DNA from: Burkholderiales bacterium
Lineage (GTDB): Bacteria; Pseudomonadota; Gammaproteobacteria; Burkholderiales; Burkholderiaceae_C
Assembly: GCA_020354665.1 (NCBI GenBank)
Contig: CP070653.1
Coordinates: forward strand, 1,383,730 to 1,430,102
Direction: 5' to 3'
DNA: 46,373 bases
The position numbers and the translations under genes are program-made. This document shows positions 1 through 8,493 of this stretch, one piece after another. Each line of letters starts with the position of its first letter. Within the stretch, counting starts at the first letter, position 1. The notes under the pieces were generated by a model. The model ran no database searches and was not told the origin of the DNA. It worked only from the letters and a program-made list of their open reading frames with translations.

Positions 1-450
1 GAACAGGCCGTGCGCGATCATCTCGCGCGCGCCGCCGCCGCCTTCCTCGGCGGGCTGGAAGACGAGGTAGACCGTGCCGTTGAAATTGCGGTGCGTGGCG
101 AGATGCTTGGCAGCGGCGAGCAGCATCGCAGTGTGCCCGTCGTGTCCGCACGCGTGCATCCGCCCGGCGTGTTGGCTCGCATGCGCAAAGGTGTTGGCCT
201 CGCTGATCGGCAGCGCGTCGATGTCGGCCCGCAGGCCGACCGCACGCGACGACGAGCCGTTTTTCACGATGCCCACGACGCCCGTCCCGGCCAGCCCGCG
301 CAGCACCGGGATACCCCAGTCGGTCAGCGCCTTGGCGATCAGGTCCGACGTGCGCCGCTCCTCGAAGCACAGCTCGGGATGCGCATGAATGTCGCGGCGC
401 GTCGCCGCGTGGCCGGCGGCATCGGCAGCGATCGCTTCGATCAGCTTCAT
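1..450 (-). CDS. M20 family amidohydrolase (hippurate hydrolase-like), C-terminus beyond the window
   Basis: The first 150 residues of a zinc-dependent amidohydrolase of the M20/M40 family, which typically cleaves N-acyl amino acids. The frame opens with MKLIEAIAADA and has the HPELCFEE signature near residues 23-30, the metal-binding LRADIDALP around 73-81, MHACGHDGHT around 98-107, and QPAEEGGGGA near 132-141, all in family order. The ATG at 450 follows GGAG by six bases. It is divergent from the molybdopterin oxidoreductase at 554. The gene runs off the left edge, so the dimerisation domain and substrate class cannot be judged; hippurate hydrolase, aminoacylase and indole-acetyl-amino-acid hydrolase are all possible. 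Confidence 0.9.
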   Translation of the reverse strand, partial: MKLIEAIAADAAGHAATRRDIHAHPELCFEERRTSDLIAKALTDWGIPVLRGLAGTGVVGIVKNGSSSRAVGLRADIDALPISEANTFAHASQHAGRMHACGHDGHTAMLLAAAKHLATHRNFNGTVYLVFQPAEEGGGGAREMIAHGLF

Positions 451-541
451 CGTTGTCTCCGGAGGCTTTTGGACCATCTTAACGCCGGCCTGCGGCCGCG
501 TTGCGGCGAGGGTTGCGGCACGCCGCGAGGGATCCCTGTGC

Positions 542-547
542 GATAGT
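542..547 (+). promoter_or_regulatory. Candidate extended -10 (GATAGT) for the molybdopterin oxidoreductase
   Basis: TGC-GATAGT ends six bases before the ATG at 554 and no Shine-Dalgarno is present. The geometry fits a leaderless transcript. No convincing -35 element is visible. Confidence 0.35.
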
Positions 548-553
548 TTCGGC

Positions 554-2614
554 ATGGACGCGCCCGCCGCCCCGGCCGTGCGCAGCGTGCACGCTGCGTG
601 TCCACACGATTGCCCGGACACCTGCGCGATCAGGGTCACGGTGCAAGACGGTCGCATCGTCGAACTGCGCGGCGAGCGTGACCATCCGCCCACGCACGGC
701 GCGCTGTGCACCAAGGTTTCGCGCTATGCCGAGCGCACCGACCACCCCGAGCGTGTGCTGCATCCGCTCAAGCGCACCGGGCCGAAAGGCGCCGGTCGGT
801 TCGAGCGCGTCGGCTGGGACGAGGCGTTGCGCGACATTGCCACCCGTCTGGCCGCAATCGCCGAGCGCGACCCGCAGGCGATCGTGCCATACAGCTATGC
901 CGGCACGATGGGCCTGCTGCAGGGCGAGAGCATGGCCGCGCGCTTCTTCAATCGGCTGGGCGCGTCGCGCCTGGACCGCACGATCTGCTCGACCGCCGGT
1001 GGGGCCGCGCTCGCGGTGACCTACGGTGCCAAAGTCGGCATGCACGTCGAGCACTTCACCGAGAGCCGGCTGATCCTGATCTGGGGTTCGAACCCGATCG
1101 CATCGAACCTGCATTTCTGGACCTTCGCACAGCAGGCCAAGCGGGCCGGTGCGAAGCTCTGGTGCATCGATCCGCGCCGCAGCGAGACCGCCGACAAGTG
1201 CCACCGCCACCTTGCGCTGCGACCCGGCACGGACGGCGCGCTCGCGCTGGCACTCATGCACGAGCTGATCAGCGCAGGCGGACTCGACGGCGACTACGTC
1301 GCGCATCACGTCGAAGGCTTCGACGCGTTGCGCGAGCGCGCGCTGGCGTGGCCCGTCGAGCGTGCCGCCGAAGTCTGCGGTGTCGACCCCGCGGCCATCC
1401 GCGAGCTGGCGCACGACTACGCGAGCCTGCGGCCGGCCGCGATTCGGCTGAACTACGGCATGCAGCGCGCGCACGGCGGCGGCAGCGCGGTGCGGCTGAT
1501 CGCGCTGCTGCCGTGCCTGGTCGGCGCGTGGCGCGATCGTGCCGGCGGGCTGCTCCTGTCGGCGAGCGGCTGGTTCGCGCCGGTGCGCAACGACGCGGCC
1601 CTGCAGCGCCCCGACCTGCTCGCCGGGCGCAATCCGCGCACGATCAACATGAGCACGATCGGCGACGACCTGCTGCGCGATGGCTCGCCGGCGTTTGGCC
1701 CGCGCATCGAGGCGCTCGTCGTCTACAACAGCAACCCGGTCGCCGTGGCGCCACAGTCGCGGCGCGTCGCCGCCGGATTCGCGCGCGAGGACCTGTTCAC
1801 CGTCGTACTCGAGCACTTCCTCACCGACACCGCCGACCATGCCGACTTCGTGCTGCCGGCAACGACGCAGCTCGAGCACCTGGATGTGCACACGAGCTAC
1901 GGCCACACCTACGTGGTGCTGAACCGTCCCGCGATCGCGCCGCGCGGCGAAGCCAAGCCGAACACGCAGATCTTCCGCGAACTCGCGGCGCAGCTGGGCT
2001 TTGGCGATCCGTGCTTCGGCGACGACGACGAGACGCTGTTGCAGCAGGCGCTGCGCGGCATCGATTTCGCCGCGCTCGAGCGCCACGGCTGGGTCAAGCT
2101 GCCGCTGCCCGACGCGCCGTTTGCGCAGGGCGGCTTCCCGACGCCCAGCGGCCGGGCGCGCGTCGATGCGCCAGGGCTCGGTGTGCCCGACTTCGTACCC
2201 AACCACGAATGCGCGCAAGCAGCGCCCGAGCTCGCGGCGCGCTACCCGTTGGCGATGATCTCACCGCCGGCGCGCAACTTCCTGAACTCGACATTCGTGA
2301 ACGTGCAGAGCCTGCGCAGCATCGAGGGCGAGCCGTTGCTTGAAATCCACCCCGTTGACGCGGGGCCGCGCGGCATCGAGAGCGGCACGAGGGTCAGCGT
2401 CTTCACCGACCGTGGCGACTACCGGTGCCGCGCCGACGTCTGCACCCGCGCGCGACCGGGGGTGGTCAACGGGCTGGGCATCTGGTGGCGCAAACTTGGC
2501 CCGGCCGGCACCAACGTCAACGAGCTGACGCACCAGCGGCTGACCGACCTCGGCGCGGCGCCGACGTTCTATGACTGCCTGGTCGAGGTGCGGCCGGTGC
2601 AAGCCGCGGCGTGA
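554..2614 (+). CDS. Molybdopterin-dependent oxidoreductase with N-terminal [4Fe-4S] domain
   Basis: A 686-residue catalytic subunit of the DMSO reductase/formate dehydrogenase superfamily. Cys16, Cys20 and Cys24 (CPHDCPDTC) plus Cys52 form the cluster-binding pattern of the 4Fe-4S Mop domain. The central part has the bis-MGD-binding fold (IWGSNPIASN and CIDPRRSETA segments), followed by a molydopterin dinucleotide-binding C-terminal domain with the PPARNFLNST motif. No twin-arginine signal is present, so it is probably cytoplasmic. No electron-transfer or membrane subunit lies beside it, so donor and acceptor are unknown. The same frame is open upstream to 389, but 554 is the start giving the usual N-terminus. 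The stop overlaps the next gene's GTG. Confidence 0.9.
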   Translation: MDAPAAPAVRSVHAACPHDCPDTCAIRVTVQDGRIVELRGERDHPPTHGALCTKVSRYAERTDHPERVLHPLKRTGPKGAGRFERVGWDEALRDIATRLAAIAERDPQAIVPYSYAGTMGLLQGESMAARFFNRLGASRLDRTICSTAGGAALAVTYGAKVGMHVEHFTESRLILIWGSNPIASNLHFWTFAQQAKRAGAKLWCIDPRRSETADKCHRHLALRPGTDGALALALMHELISAGGLDGDYVAHHVEGFDALRERALAWPVERAAEVCGVDPAAIRELAHDYASLRPAAIRLNYGMQRAHGGGSAVRLIALLPCLVGAWRDRAGGLLLSASGWFAPVRNDAALQRPDLLAGRNPRTINMSTIGDDLLRDGSPAFGPRIEALVVYNSNPVAVAPQSRRVAAGFAREDLFTVVLEHFLTDTADHADFVLPATTQLEHLDVHTSYGHTYVVLNRPAIAPRGEAKPNTQIFRELAAQLGFGDPCFGDDDETLLQQALRGIDFAALERHGWVKLPLPDAPFAQGGFPTPSGRARVDAPGLGVPDFVPNHECAQAAPELAARYPLAMISPPARNFLNSTFVNVQSLRSIEGEPLLEIHPVDAGPRGIESGTRVSVFTDRGDYRCRADVCTRARPGVVNGLGIWWRKLGPAGTNVNELTHQRLTDLGAAPTFYDCLVEVRPVQAAA

Positions 2615-3705
2615 AGCGCGCCTGGGCGATGGCGATCGGCGGAGTGCTCGGTGCGGTGGCGGTCGCCGGGGCGGCGGTCTGCCTCGGCAGCGGATGCTCG
2701 ACGCTGGGCTACTACGGCCAGTCGCTCGGCGGGCATCTGCACCTGCTGAGCGCGGCGCGCCCAGTGCCGGAATGGCTGGGTGACCCCAGCACGCCGCAGC
2801 CACTGCGCGAAAGGCTCGAGCTCACGCAGCGCATGCGCGAGTTCGCAGTCGCCGAGCTCAAGCTGCCCGACAACGGCAGTTACCGCCGCTACGCCGACCT
2901 GAAGCGTCCGGCCGCGGTGTGGAACGTCGTCGCTGCGCCGGAACTGTCGCTGCAGCTGAAGACCTGGTGCTTCCCGGTGCTGGGTTGCGTCGGTTACCGC
3001 GGCTACTTCGACCGCGGCGACGCGCAGCAGCTCGCCGAGCAGCTTCAAGCCGACGGGTGGGAAACGACCGTGTACGGCGTGCCGGCGTACTCGACGCTGG
3101 GCTGGAGCAACTGGTTCGGCGGCGACCCGCTGCTCAACACGTTCATCGAGTTGCCCGAGGGCGAAGTGGCGCGGCTGATATTCCATGAACTCGCGCATCA
3201 GGTCGCGTACGCGAGCGACGACACGATGTTCAACGAGTCGTTCGCGACGGCCGTCGAGCGGCTGGGCGTCGAGCGATGGCTGGCGGCGCACGGCGGCGCG
3301 GCCGCTCGCCAGGCCTACGCGCGCTACGATGCGCGGCGCAACGACTTCCGCGCACTGACGAGCCGCACGCGCGCCGCGCTCGACGCGCTGTATCGCAGCG
3401 ACGCGCCGCCGCAGCACCAGCGCGCGCGCAAGGCCGAGCTGATGCGCGAGCTGCGCGAGGGCCATGCCCGCCTGAAGGCGGGCCCGTGGAACGGCTACGC
3501 GGGGTACGACCGCTGGTTCGAACACGCGAACAATGCCGCGCTGGGTGTCTTGGCTGCCTACCACGAGCTGGTGCCGGCTTTCGAGCAGCTTTTCGATCGG
3601 CAAGGGCGCGACTTCGGGCGTTTCTATGCCACAGTCGCGCAGCTCGCCGCCTTGCCGAAGGAGGAGCGGCGCGCCAAACTCGCCGCTGTTTCCGCAGATC
3701 AGTGA
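2611..3705 (+). CDS. Predicted zinc aminopeptidase (PF10023/DUF2265 family), secreted or membrane-anchored
   Basis: A 364-residue protein of the putative aminopeptidase family formerly called DUF2265. An N-terminal hydrophobic stretch (residues 5-26) leads to GSGCSTLGYYGQ, where Cys29 may be lipidated, although the lipobox is not ideal. HELAH (His192-Glu193-His196) and the downstream Glu209 in NESFATAVE match a zincin metal site. The gene starts with GTG overlapping the oxidoreductase stop (GTGA), so the two are probably translationally coupled, but no functional link is evident. The peptidase activity is inferred from the metal motif; the natural substrate is unknown. Confidence 0.85.
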   Translation: MKRAWAMAIGGVLGAVAVAGAAVCLGSGCSTLGYYGQSLGGHLHLLSAARPVPEWLGDPSTPQPLRERLELTQRMREFAVAELKLPDNGSYRRYADLKRPAAVWNVVAAPELSLQLKTWCFPVLGCVGYRGYFDRGDAQQLAEQLQADGWETTVYGVPAYSTLGWSNWFGGDPLLNTFIELPEGEVARLIFHELAHQVAYASDDTMFNESFATAVERLGVERWLAAHGGAAARQAYARYDARRNDFRALTSRTRAALDALYRSDAPPQHQRARKAELMRELREGHARLKAGPWNGYAGYDRWFEHANNAALGVLAAYHELVPAFEQLFDRQGRDFGRFYATVAQLAALPKEERRAKLAAVSADQ

Positions 3706-3720
3706 ACCGCAGAGACGCCG

Positions 3721-4086
3721 ATGACCGACATCCGCATCCACCGCAAGCACGAGCTCGGGCTCGCGCAGGCGCGCAAGGTCGCGTGGCGCTGGGCCGAGGA
3801 GGTCGAGAAGAAATTCGACATGCAGTGCTCGGTGCTCGAGGGGCAGACCAGCGACACGGTGCAATTCACGCGCTCGGGCGTGCACGGGCAGTTGATCGTC
3901 GCGGCCGACCACTTCGACCTGGAAGCCAAGCTGGGCTTCCTGCTGGGCGCTTTCAGGAAGGTGATCGAAGGCGAGATCGAGAAAGAACTCGACACGTTGC
4001 TGTCGCGGCAGAACGCCAACGCCGCAAGGACGGCGCGCAAGCGCACCGCCGCCACAGGGGCCAACAACAACCGCAGGAAGAAGTAG
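3721..4086 (+). CDS. Polyhydroxyalkanoate-system family protein (PHA_gran_rgn)
   Basis: A 121-residue protein whose first 90 residues match the short basic proteins of family PF09650, usually found with PHA granule genes. The final 30 residues form an Arg/Lys-rich tail ending in NNNRRKK, suggesting nucleic-acid or granule-surface binding. It lies 15 bases after the aminopeptidase gene and converges with the acyl-CoA-binding protein gene only four bases away. No phaC or phaP gene lies in the window, so a role in carbon storage is family inference. The nearby WS/DGAT gene makes a lipid-storage context plausible. Confidence 0.8.
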   Translation: MTDIRIHRKHELGLAQARKVAWRWAEEVEKKFDMQCSVLEGQTSDTVQFTRSGVHGQLIVAADHFDLEAKLGFLLGAFRKVIEGEIEKELDTLLSRQNANAARTARKRTAATGANNNRRKK

Positions 4087-4097
4087 CGCGCTACTTC
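4080..4097. repeat. 18-bp perfect palindrome spanning two convergent stop codons
   Basis: GAAGTAGCGCGCTACTTC is self-complementary over all 18 bases. It contains the TAG stop of the PHA-system gene on the plus strand and the TAG stop of the acyl-CoA-binding protein gene on the minus strand. It could act as a compact bidirectional terminator or mRNA 3' stabiliser, but no T-tract follows on either strand. Confidence 0.8.
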
Positions 4098-4345
4098 AGC
4101 GACTCGATCAGGTCGACGTATTCCTTCATCGCCGACTTGGCATCCTTGCCCTTGAGCTCGTTCCAGGCGTCCCACTTGGCGCGGCCGACCATGTCGGTGA
4201 ACCCGGGGCGTTTGCCTTCGACGTCACCTGCCGAGGCCTGCTTGTACAGCGCGTAGATCTTCAGCAGCGTCTGGTTGTCTGGGCGCTCGGGCAGGCTCTT
4301 GCTGTCGGCGACGGCCTTCTCGAACGCGGCTTTCAGGTCGGCCAT
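4091..4345 (-). CDS. Acyl-CoA-binding protein (ACBP)
   Basis: An 84-residue single-domain four-helix ACBP that binds long-chain acyl-CoA esters in the cytosol. Diagnostic segments are NQTLLKIYALYKQAS, the GKRPGFTDMVGRAKWDAW core, and the terminal MKEYVDLIESL helix. The start is set at 4345 because GAGGAG lies six bases upstream; an ATG two codons earlier abuts that ribosome site directly. ACBPs are common in eukaryotes and patchy in bacteria. The gene is divergent from the WS/DGAT acyltransferase at 4440, an acyl-CoA-consuming enzyme, suggesting delivery of substrate to neutral-lipid synthesis. Confidence 0.93.
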   Translation of the reverse strand: MADLKAAFEKAVADSKSLPERPDNQTLLKIYALYKQASAGDVEGKRPGFTDMVGRAKWDAWNELKGKDAKSAMKEYVDLIESLK

Positions 4346-4439
4346 GGACATCTCCTCGGTGACAATCATGATGGACGTGCGGCATCGTAGCCCGCATCGT
4401 CCGCGCACGAAAGACCCGACCCCTCAGAGGAGAGCCGCC

Positions 4440-5867
4440 ATGCCACTGCCCGAAAGCATGTCGCGCGTGGACACCGCGTGGCTGCGCATGGACAGCGACG
4501 TCAATCTGATGACGATCGTTGGTATCTGGCTGCTGGAGCCGGCGGTCAGCTACGAGGCACTCTGCGAGCGCCTGGGCAAGGGCCTGCTCTGCTACCCGCG
4601 CTTCAGGCAAAAGGTGGTCGAGGATGCACTCGGCTACAGCTGGGTCGACGACGAGGATTTTGCGCTTGAGCGCCACGTCGTGCGGGAGCGCCTGCAGCGC
4701 CGGCGCGGGCAGAGCGAGCGCGCCGCGTTGCAGGAGCGGGTCGGCGTGCTGGCCGCCACGCCGCTGGACCGCGCGCGCCCCCTTTGGCAGTGGCATCTCG
4801 TCGAAGGCTACGAGGGCGGCAGCGCGATCATCGCGCGCATCCACCATTGCATCGGCGACGGCATCGCGTTGATCTCGGTGATGCTGTCGATCACCGACGG
4901 CGGCCGTGCGCCGCCGCGGCGCCGCCGCATGTCGCATGCGCACGAGGGCGACTGGCTGGCCGACGCGGTCATCAAGCCGTTGACCGACGTCACCGTCAAG
5001 GCCATCGGCATGTACGGCGAGGGGATCGCAAAGTCGCTGGACGTCCTGGCCCATCCGCAACAAGGGCTGCAGGGTTCGCTCGACCTGGCGCGCATCGGCT
5101 ACCAACTGGTGAGTGACGTCACGGCGCTCGCGCTGATGCCGGACGACTCGCCGACGCGCCTGAAGGGGACGCCGGTGGGACGCAAGCGCGTCGCGTGGTG
5201 CGAACCGATTCCGCTGGACGCGGTGAAGGCGATCGGCAAGGCGCTGAACTGCTCGGTCAACGACGTGCTGCTGGCGTGCGTGGCCGGCGCGATCGGCCAC
5301 TATCTGCGCGACCTCGGCGATGAAACGGCCGGCAAGGAGATCCGCGCGATGGTACCGGTCAACCTGCGGCCGATCGAGGAAGCCTACAAGCTCGGCAACC
5401 GCTTCGGCCTCGCACCGCTGGTGCTGCCGATCGGCATCCAAAACCCGATCGAGCGCGTCTACGCGGTGCGGGCGCGGATGAGCGAGCTGAAGGGCAGCTA
5501 CCAGCCGCTGCTCGCCTTTGGCGTGCTCGCGCTGGCCGGGTTGCTGATCAAGCCCGGCCAGGACATGGTGACCAACCTGTTTGCGCGCAAGACCACCGCG
5601 GTGATGACCAACGTCCCCGGACCGCGGGAACCGCTGAAGTTCTGCGGTTCGACGCTGCGCCAGAGCATGTTCTGGGTGCCGCAGTCGGGGCACATCGGGA
5701 TGGGCGTGTCGATCCTGAGTTACGGCGGTGGCGTGCAGTTCGGGCTCATCACCGACCGCAAGCTCTGCCCGCATCCGCAGAAGATCATCGACCGCTTCGC
5801 GCCCGAGTTCGAGAAGCTGCTGCTGGTCGCGCTGATGCTGCCGTGGGGGGAAGAGGCCGTGCGCTGA
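4440..5867 (+). CDS. Wax ester synthase/diacylglycerol acyltransferase (WS/DGAT family)
   Basis: A 475-residue acyltransferase that esterifies acyl-CoA with fatty alcohols or diacylglycerol for storage lipid. The catalytic HHxxxDG motif is intact as HHCIGDG (His135, His136, Asp140, Gly141). The C-terminal half has the conserved NDVLLACVAGA segment and the TAVMTNVPGP region of the family. Length is normal. The ATG at 4440 follows an AGAGGAGAG ribosome site; an open frame continues upstream but overlaps the divergent ACBP promoter region. The neighbours (ACBP and a PHA-system protein) support a carbon-storage role. Wax ester versus triacylglycerol preference cannot be read from sequence. Confidence 0.93.
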   Translation: MPLPESMSRVDTAWLRMDSDVNLMTIVGIWLLEPAVSYEALCERLGKGLLCYPRFRQKVVEDALGYSWVDDEDFALERHVVRERLQRRRGQSERAALQERVGVLAATPLDRARPLWQWHLVEGYEGGSAIIARIHHCIGDGIALISVMLSITDGGRAPPRRRRMSHAHEGDWLADAVIKPLTDVTVKAIGMYGEGIAKSLDVLAHPQQGLQGSLDLARIGYQLVSDVTALALMPDDSPTRLKGTPVGRKRVAWCEPIPLDAVKAIGKALNCSVNDVLLACVAGAIGHYLRDLGDETAGKEIRAMVPVNLRPIEEAYKLGNRFGLAPLVLPIGIQNPIERVYAVRARMSELKGSYQPLLAFGVLALAGLLIKPGQDMVTNLFARKTTAVMTNVPGPREPLKFCGSTLRQSMFWVPQSGHIGMGVSILSYGGGVQFGLITDRKLCPHPQKIIDRFAPEFEKLLLVALMLPWGEEAVR

Positions 5868-5887
5868 CGCGCACCGGCCCTGGTCGC

Positions 5888-6661
5888 TCAGTCTTCGAGT
5901 TCGGCCCTGGCCATCTCGACGTCCAGCCGCTCCATCGCATCGAGCGGCTTGGCGGCCGCAGCCTCCTCGTAGAGCTTCTCGGCTTCCTTCATCTTCTTCT
6001 CGCCCTCGATCATCACGAGGCCGTTGGCGTACTCGATGCGCGCGATCGCGCTGGTCGGGTTGAGTTCGAGCGCCTTCTTGAACGCCTTGATGCCGGCGGC
6101 CGCATCGGCACCCTGGGCCTTGCCGAGCAGGCGGCCGACCTTGTCGATCACCTCGGCGTGGAACGTGCCCAGCGCGATGTGGGCATCGGCGTGCTTCGGG
6201 GCCAGCTTGATTGTCGTCTCCAGCGCACCCTTGACCCTGCCGCCCAGGCCCTGCGCCAGCGCCTTTGCGACGCTGATGCCCTGGCTGTAGCGGCCCAGCG
6301 CATAGGCGAGCCAGTAGTGCGCGTTGGCGTTCTTCGGTTCGTGCGCGGCTTGCGCTTCGGCGCGGGCGGCGACCTCCTGGAACATCTCGAGCTTCTTCTT
6401 GGCGCTCTTTTCCAGGTAGTTGGCATAGATCGCCTGCGCCTTGTTGGCCACCGTGATGCCAGCCCCGCCGACCTTCAGGCCGGCGTCGAAGGCTCCCTGA
6501 AACTCGCCGGCGTGAAACAGCGCCCACGCCGCGAGGACCTGCTCGTCCTTCGGCAGCGGTTCGGCGTCGCCGGCATGCAGCCGCGCCCACTGCTTCTTGA
6601 GCGCGCCGGCATCTCGGACGTACTCGGCGTTGGCGTAGGGGAAAGCGGTCCACTTGGCCAT
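5888..6661 (-). CDS. TPR-containing protein of unknown function
   Basis: A 257-residue soluble protein without signal peptide. Helical repeats with TPR-like consensus appear at about residues 95-125 (HYWLAYALGR), 145-165 (HADAHIALGTFH) and 185-225 (AFKKALELNPTSAIARIEYA). It starts MAKWTAFPYANAEY after an AGGAG site. It converges with the WS/DGAT gene 20 bases away and precedes a TetR gene on the same strand. I do not recognise a named family. TPR domains mediate protein-protein contacts, so an adaptor role is the only inference offered. Confidence 0.75.
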   Translation of the reverse strand: MAKWTAFPYANAEYVRDAGALKKQWARLHAGDAEPLPKDEQVLAAWALFHAGEFQGAFDAGLKVGGAGITVANKAQAIYANYLEKSAKKKLEMFQEVAARAEAQAAHEPKNANAHYWLAYALGRYSQGISVAKALAQGLGGRVKGALETTIKLAPKHADAHIALGTFHAEVIDKVGRLLGKAQGADAAAGIKAFKKALELNPTSAIARIEYANGLVMIEGEKKMKEAEKLYEEAAAAKPLDAMERLDVEMARAELED

Positions 6662-6698
6662 CGGGGGGTCTCCTTTGCTCGGGATTGGGCGATGTTCG

Positions 6699-7355
6699 CT
6701 ACGGGGAGAGGTACGACTGTGCCAGTTGATGCAGGTGCGTTCTGGCTTCGGGTTCGAGATAAGGCGAGAGCAGGCCCAGCACGTGGGCGGCGCCGCGCAG
6801 CAGTGCAGTGCCGGCAACCCCGGGTTCGAGCGCGTGGCGCGGGTCGCGCACGTACTCGTAGCTGAGCCAGTAGGTCAGCACGACCACCATTGCGGTGGCC
6901 ATCGGCCGCGCGTCGCGACGGTCGATGCGCACCGCCGATCCGAGCGCCAGCCCCTCGAGCACGCTGCGCACCGCCTGCTCCTTGGCCGCCAAGACGCGCT
7001 GGAACTGCATCTCGAGGCGGCGATTCTTCGACAGCAGGTCGTTGAGATCGCGGTAGAGAAAGCGGTACTGCCAGATCAGCTCGAACAGCATGTGAAAGAA
7101 CAGCCACGCGTCCTCGACGTGGCGCACGTCGTCGGCAGCGCGCAGCAACTCGACAAGCGCCTTCTGGTAGCGGTCGAACAGGCTATTGATCAGCTCGTCC
7201 TTGGCCGGGTAGTGGTAGTAGAGGTTGCCGGGGCTGATGCCCAGCTCGGCCGAGATCACGGTGGTGCTGACGTTCGGCTCGCCGAAGCGATTGAACAGGT
7301 CGAGCGTCACTTCGAGGATGCGCTCGGCCGTGCGGCGCGGCTTCTTGGCAGGCAT
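6699..7355 (-). CDS. TetR/AcrR family transcriptional regulator
   Basis: A 218-residue regulator. The N-terminal helix-turn-helix lies at about residues 8-55, with recognition region ISAELGISPGNLYYHYPAKD. The C-terminal region (FELIWQYRFLYRDLNDLL) resembles the ligand-binding domain of the PF13972 subgroup. It is divergent from the ABC exporter at 7446 with a 90-base intergenic region, the classic arrangement for a repressor of an adjacent transporter. It could alternatively govern the lipid genes downstream on the same strand. The ligand is unknown. It stands 37 bases ahead of the TPR gene. Confidence 0.9.
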   Translation of the reverse strand: MPAKKPRRTAERILEVTLDLFNRFGEPNVSTTVISAELGISPGNLYYHYPAKDELINSLFDRYQKALVELLRAADDVRHVEDAWLFFHMLFELIWQYRFLYRDLNDLLSKNRRLEMQFQRVLAAKEQAVRSVLEGLALGSAVRIDRRDARPMATAMVVVLTYWLSYEYVRDPRHALEPGVAGTALLRGAAHVLGLLSPYLEPEARTHLHQLAQSYLSP

Positions 7356-7430
7356 GCGGCGATTCTGGCAGCTTCGGTTGCGGCGCCGCCTGCGGGCATC
7401 CCGTCGCCGCAGCGCTGGCTGCGGGCTGCC

Positions 7431-7436
7431 TACAAT
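7431..7436 (+). promoter_or_regulatory. Candidate -10 (TACAAT) for the ABC exporter
   Basis: TGCCTACAAT ends nine bases before the ATG at 7446, with no ribosome site. The identical ten bases precede the tRNA at 34169. No clear -35 is seen. The divergent TetR gene begins at 7355. Confidence 0.45.
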
Positions 7437-7445
7437 CGGGCACGC

Positions 7446-8402
7446 ATGCCGGCGGCGATCCGCTTCCAGAACGTCTCCAAGACCTACCTCGGCGATCGGG
7501 GCGAGGTGCGCGCGCTCGTCGACGTGAGCTTTGACATCGAGGCGGGCGAGTTCTTCGGCCTGCTCGGTCCGAACGGCGCAGGCAAGACGACGCTGATCAG
7601 CGTCCTTGCCGGCCTGACGCGGGCGACGCAGGGACGCGTGACGGTGCTCGGCCACGACGTGATCGACGACTATGCGGCGGCGCGCCGCGCGCTCGGCATC
7701 GTGCCCCAGGAACTGGTGTTCGATCCGTTCTTCAGCGTGCGCGAGACGCTGCGCATCCAGAGTGGCTACTTCGGCGTGTCGGGCAACGACGCCTGGATCG
7801 GCGAACTCCTCGAAGGGCTCGGGCTGGCCGACAAGGCCGGCGCCAACATGCGCCAGCTGTCGGGCGGGATGAAGCGGCGCGTGCTGGTCGCGCAGGCACT
7901 GGTACACAAGCCGCCGGTGATCGTGCTCGACGAGCCGACGGCCGGCGTCGACGTCGAGCTGCGCCAGACGCTCTGGCAGTTCATCGCGCGGCTGAACCGG
8001 CAGGGGCACACGGTGCTGCTGACCACGCATTACCTGGAGGAGGCCGAGGCGCTGTGCGGGCGCATCGCGATGCTCAAGCAGGGGCGTGTCGTCGCGCTGG
8101 ACCGCACGTCGAACCTGCTGGCCGGCACGGCGAGCACGATGCTGCAGTTCAAGACCGACGATGCGCTGCCGCCAATGGTGGCAGCCCACGCCAGAATGAC
8201 CGGGCGCGTCGTGCAGGTGCGCGCGCGCGACGCCGGCGAGGTCGAGAGCATGCTCGCGCAGTTGCGCAGCGGCGGCGTGCGCATCGAGGACCTCGAGATC
8301 GGTCGCGCCGACCTCGAAGACGTTTTCCTCGAGATCATGCAGGGCGGGATCCGCATCGAGAGCCCTTCACCCGACCAGATTCGAGCGGCGGGGCCGGCAT
8401 GA
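7446..8402 (+). CDS. ABC-2 type transporter ATP-binding protein
   Basis: A 318-residue nucleotide-binding subunit of an exporter. Walker A is GPNGAGKTT (about residues 41-49), the signature is LSGGMKRR, Walker B is VIVLDEPTAGVD, and the switch histidine lies in LLTTHYLEEAEA. The C-terminal ~90 residues (ARMTGRVVQVRARD onward) form the extra domain typical of drug- or polymer-export ATPases. The permease is just downstream. Its stop overlaps an ATG (ATGA at 8399-8402) that opens only a nine-codon frame, part of the rearranged junction described separately. In related genomes this ATPase-permease pair precedes BolA and murA, as here. Confidence 0.93.
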   Translation: MPAAIRFQNVSKTYLGDRGEVRALVDVSFDIEAGEFFGLLGPNGAGKTTLISVLAGLTRATQGRVTVLGHDVIDDYAAARRALGIVPQELVFDPFFSVRETLRIQSGYFGVSGNDAWIGELLEGLGLADKAGANMRQLSGGMKRRVLVAQALVHKPPVIVLDEPTAGVDVELRQTLWQFIARLNRQGHTVLLTTHYLEEAEALCGRIAMLKQGRVVALDRTSNLLAGTASTMLQFKTDDALPPMVAAHARMTGRVVQVRARDAGEVESMLAQLRSGGVRIEDLEIGRADLEDVFLEIMQGGIRIESPSPDQIRAAGPA

Positions 8403-8493
8403 CCGGCCAGCGACCGCGTTCGATGTAGAAGGGTGGCCATGACCGGCTGGCGGACGTTGTTCTACCAGGAGATGCTGCGGTCGTGGAAGGTGG
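8403..8493 (+). repeat. Direct repeat, copy 1 (period 146) of the permease 5' region
   Basis: Matches 8549-8639 without gaps, about 15 differences over about 90 positions by eye. It includes an ATGACCGGCTGG start-like segment at 8439, the same as the true permease start at 8585. Confidence 0.88.

Noticed and set aside
479-2218. Long minus-strand open frame of 579 codons opposite the molybdopterin oxidoreductase
   Set aside because: Arg/Ala-rich translation without recognisable domains; it mirrors the codon structure of the real plus-strand gene in high-GC DNA.
4224-6653. Minus-strand open frame of 809 codons covering the TPR, WS/DGAT and ACBP region
   Set aside because: Overlaps three genes with clear families, and its translation is Arg/Gly-rich without motifs.
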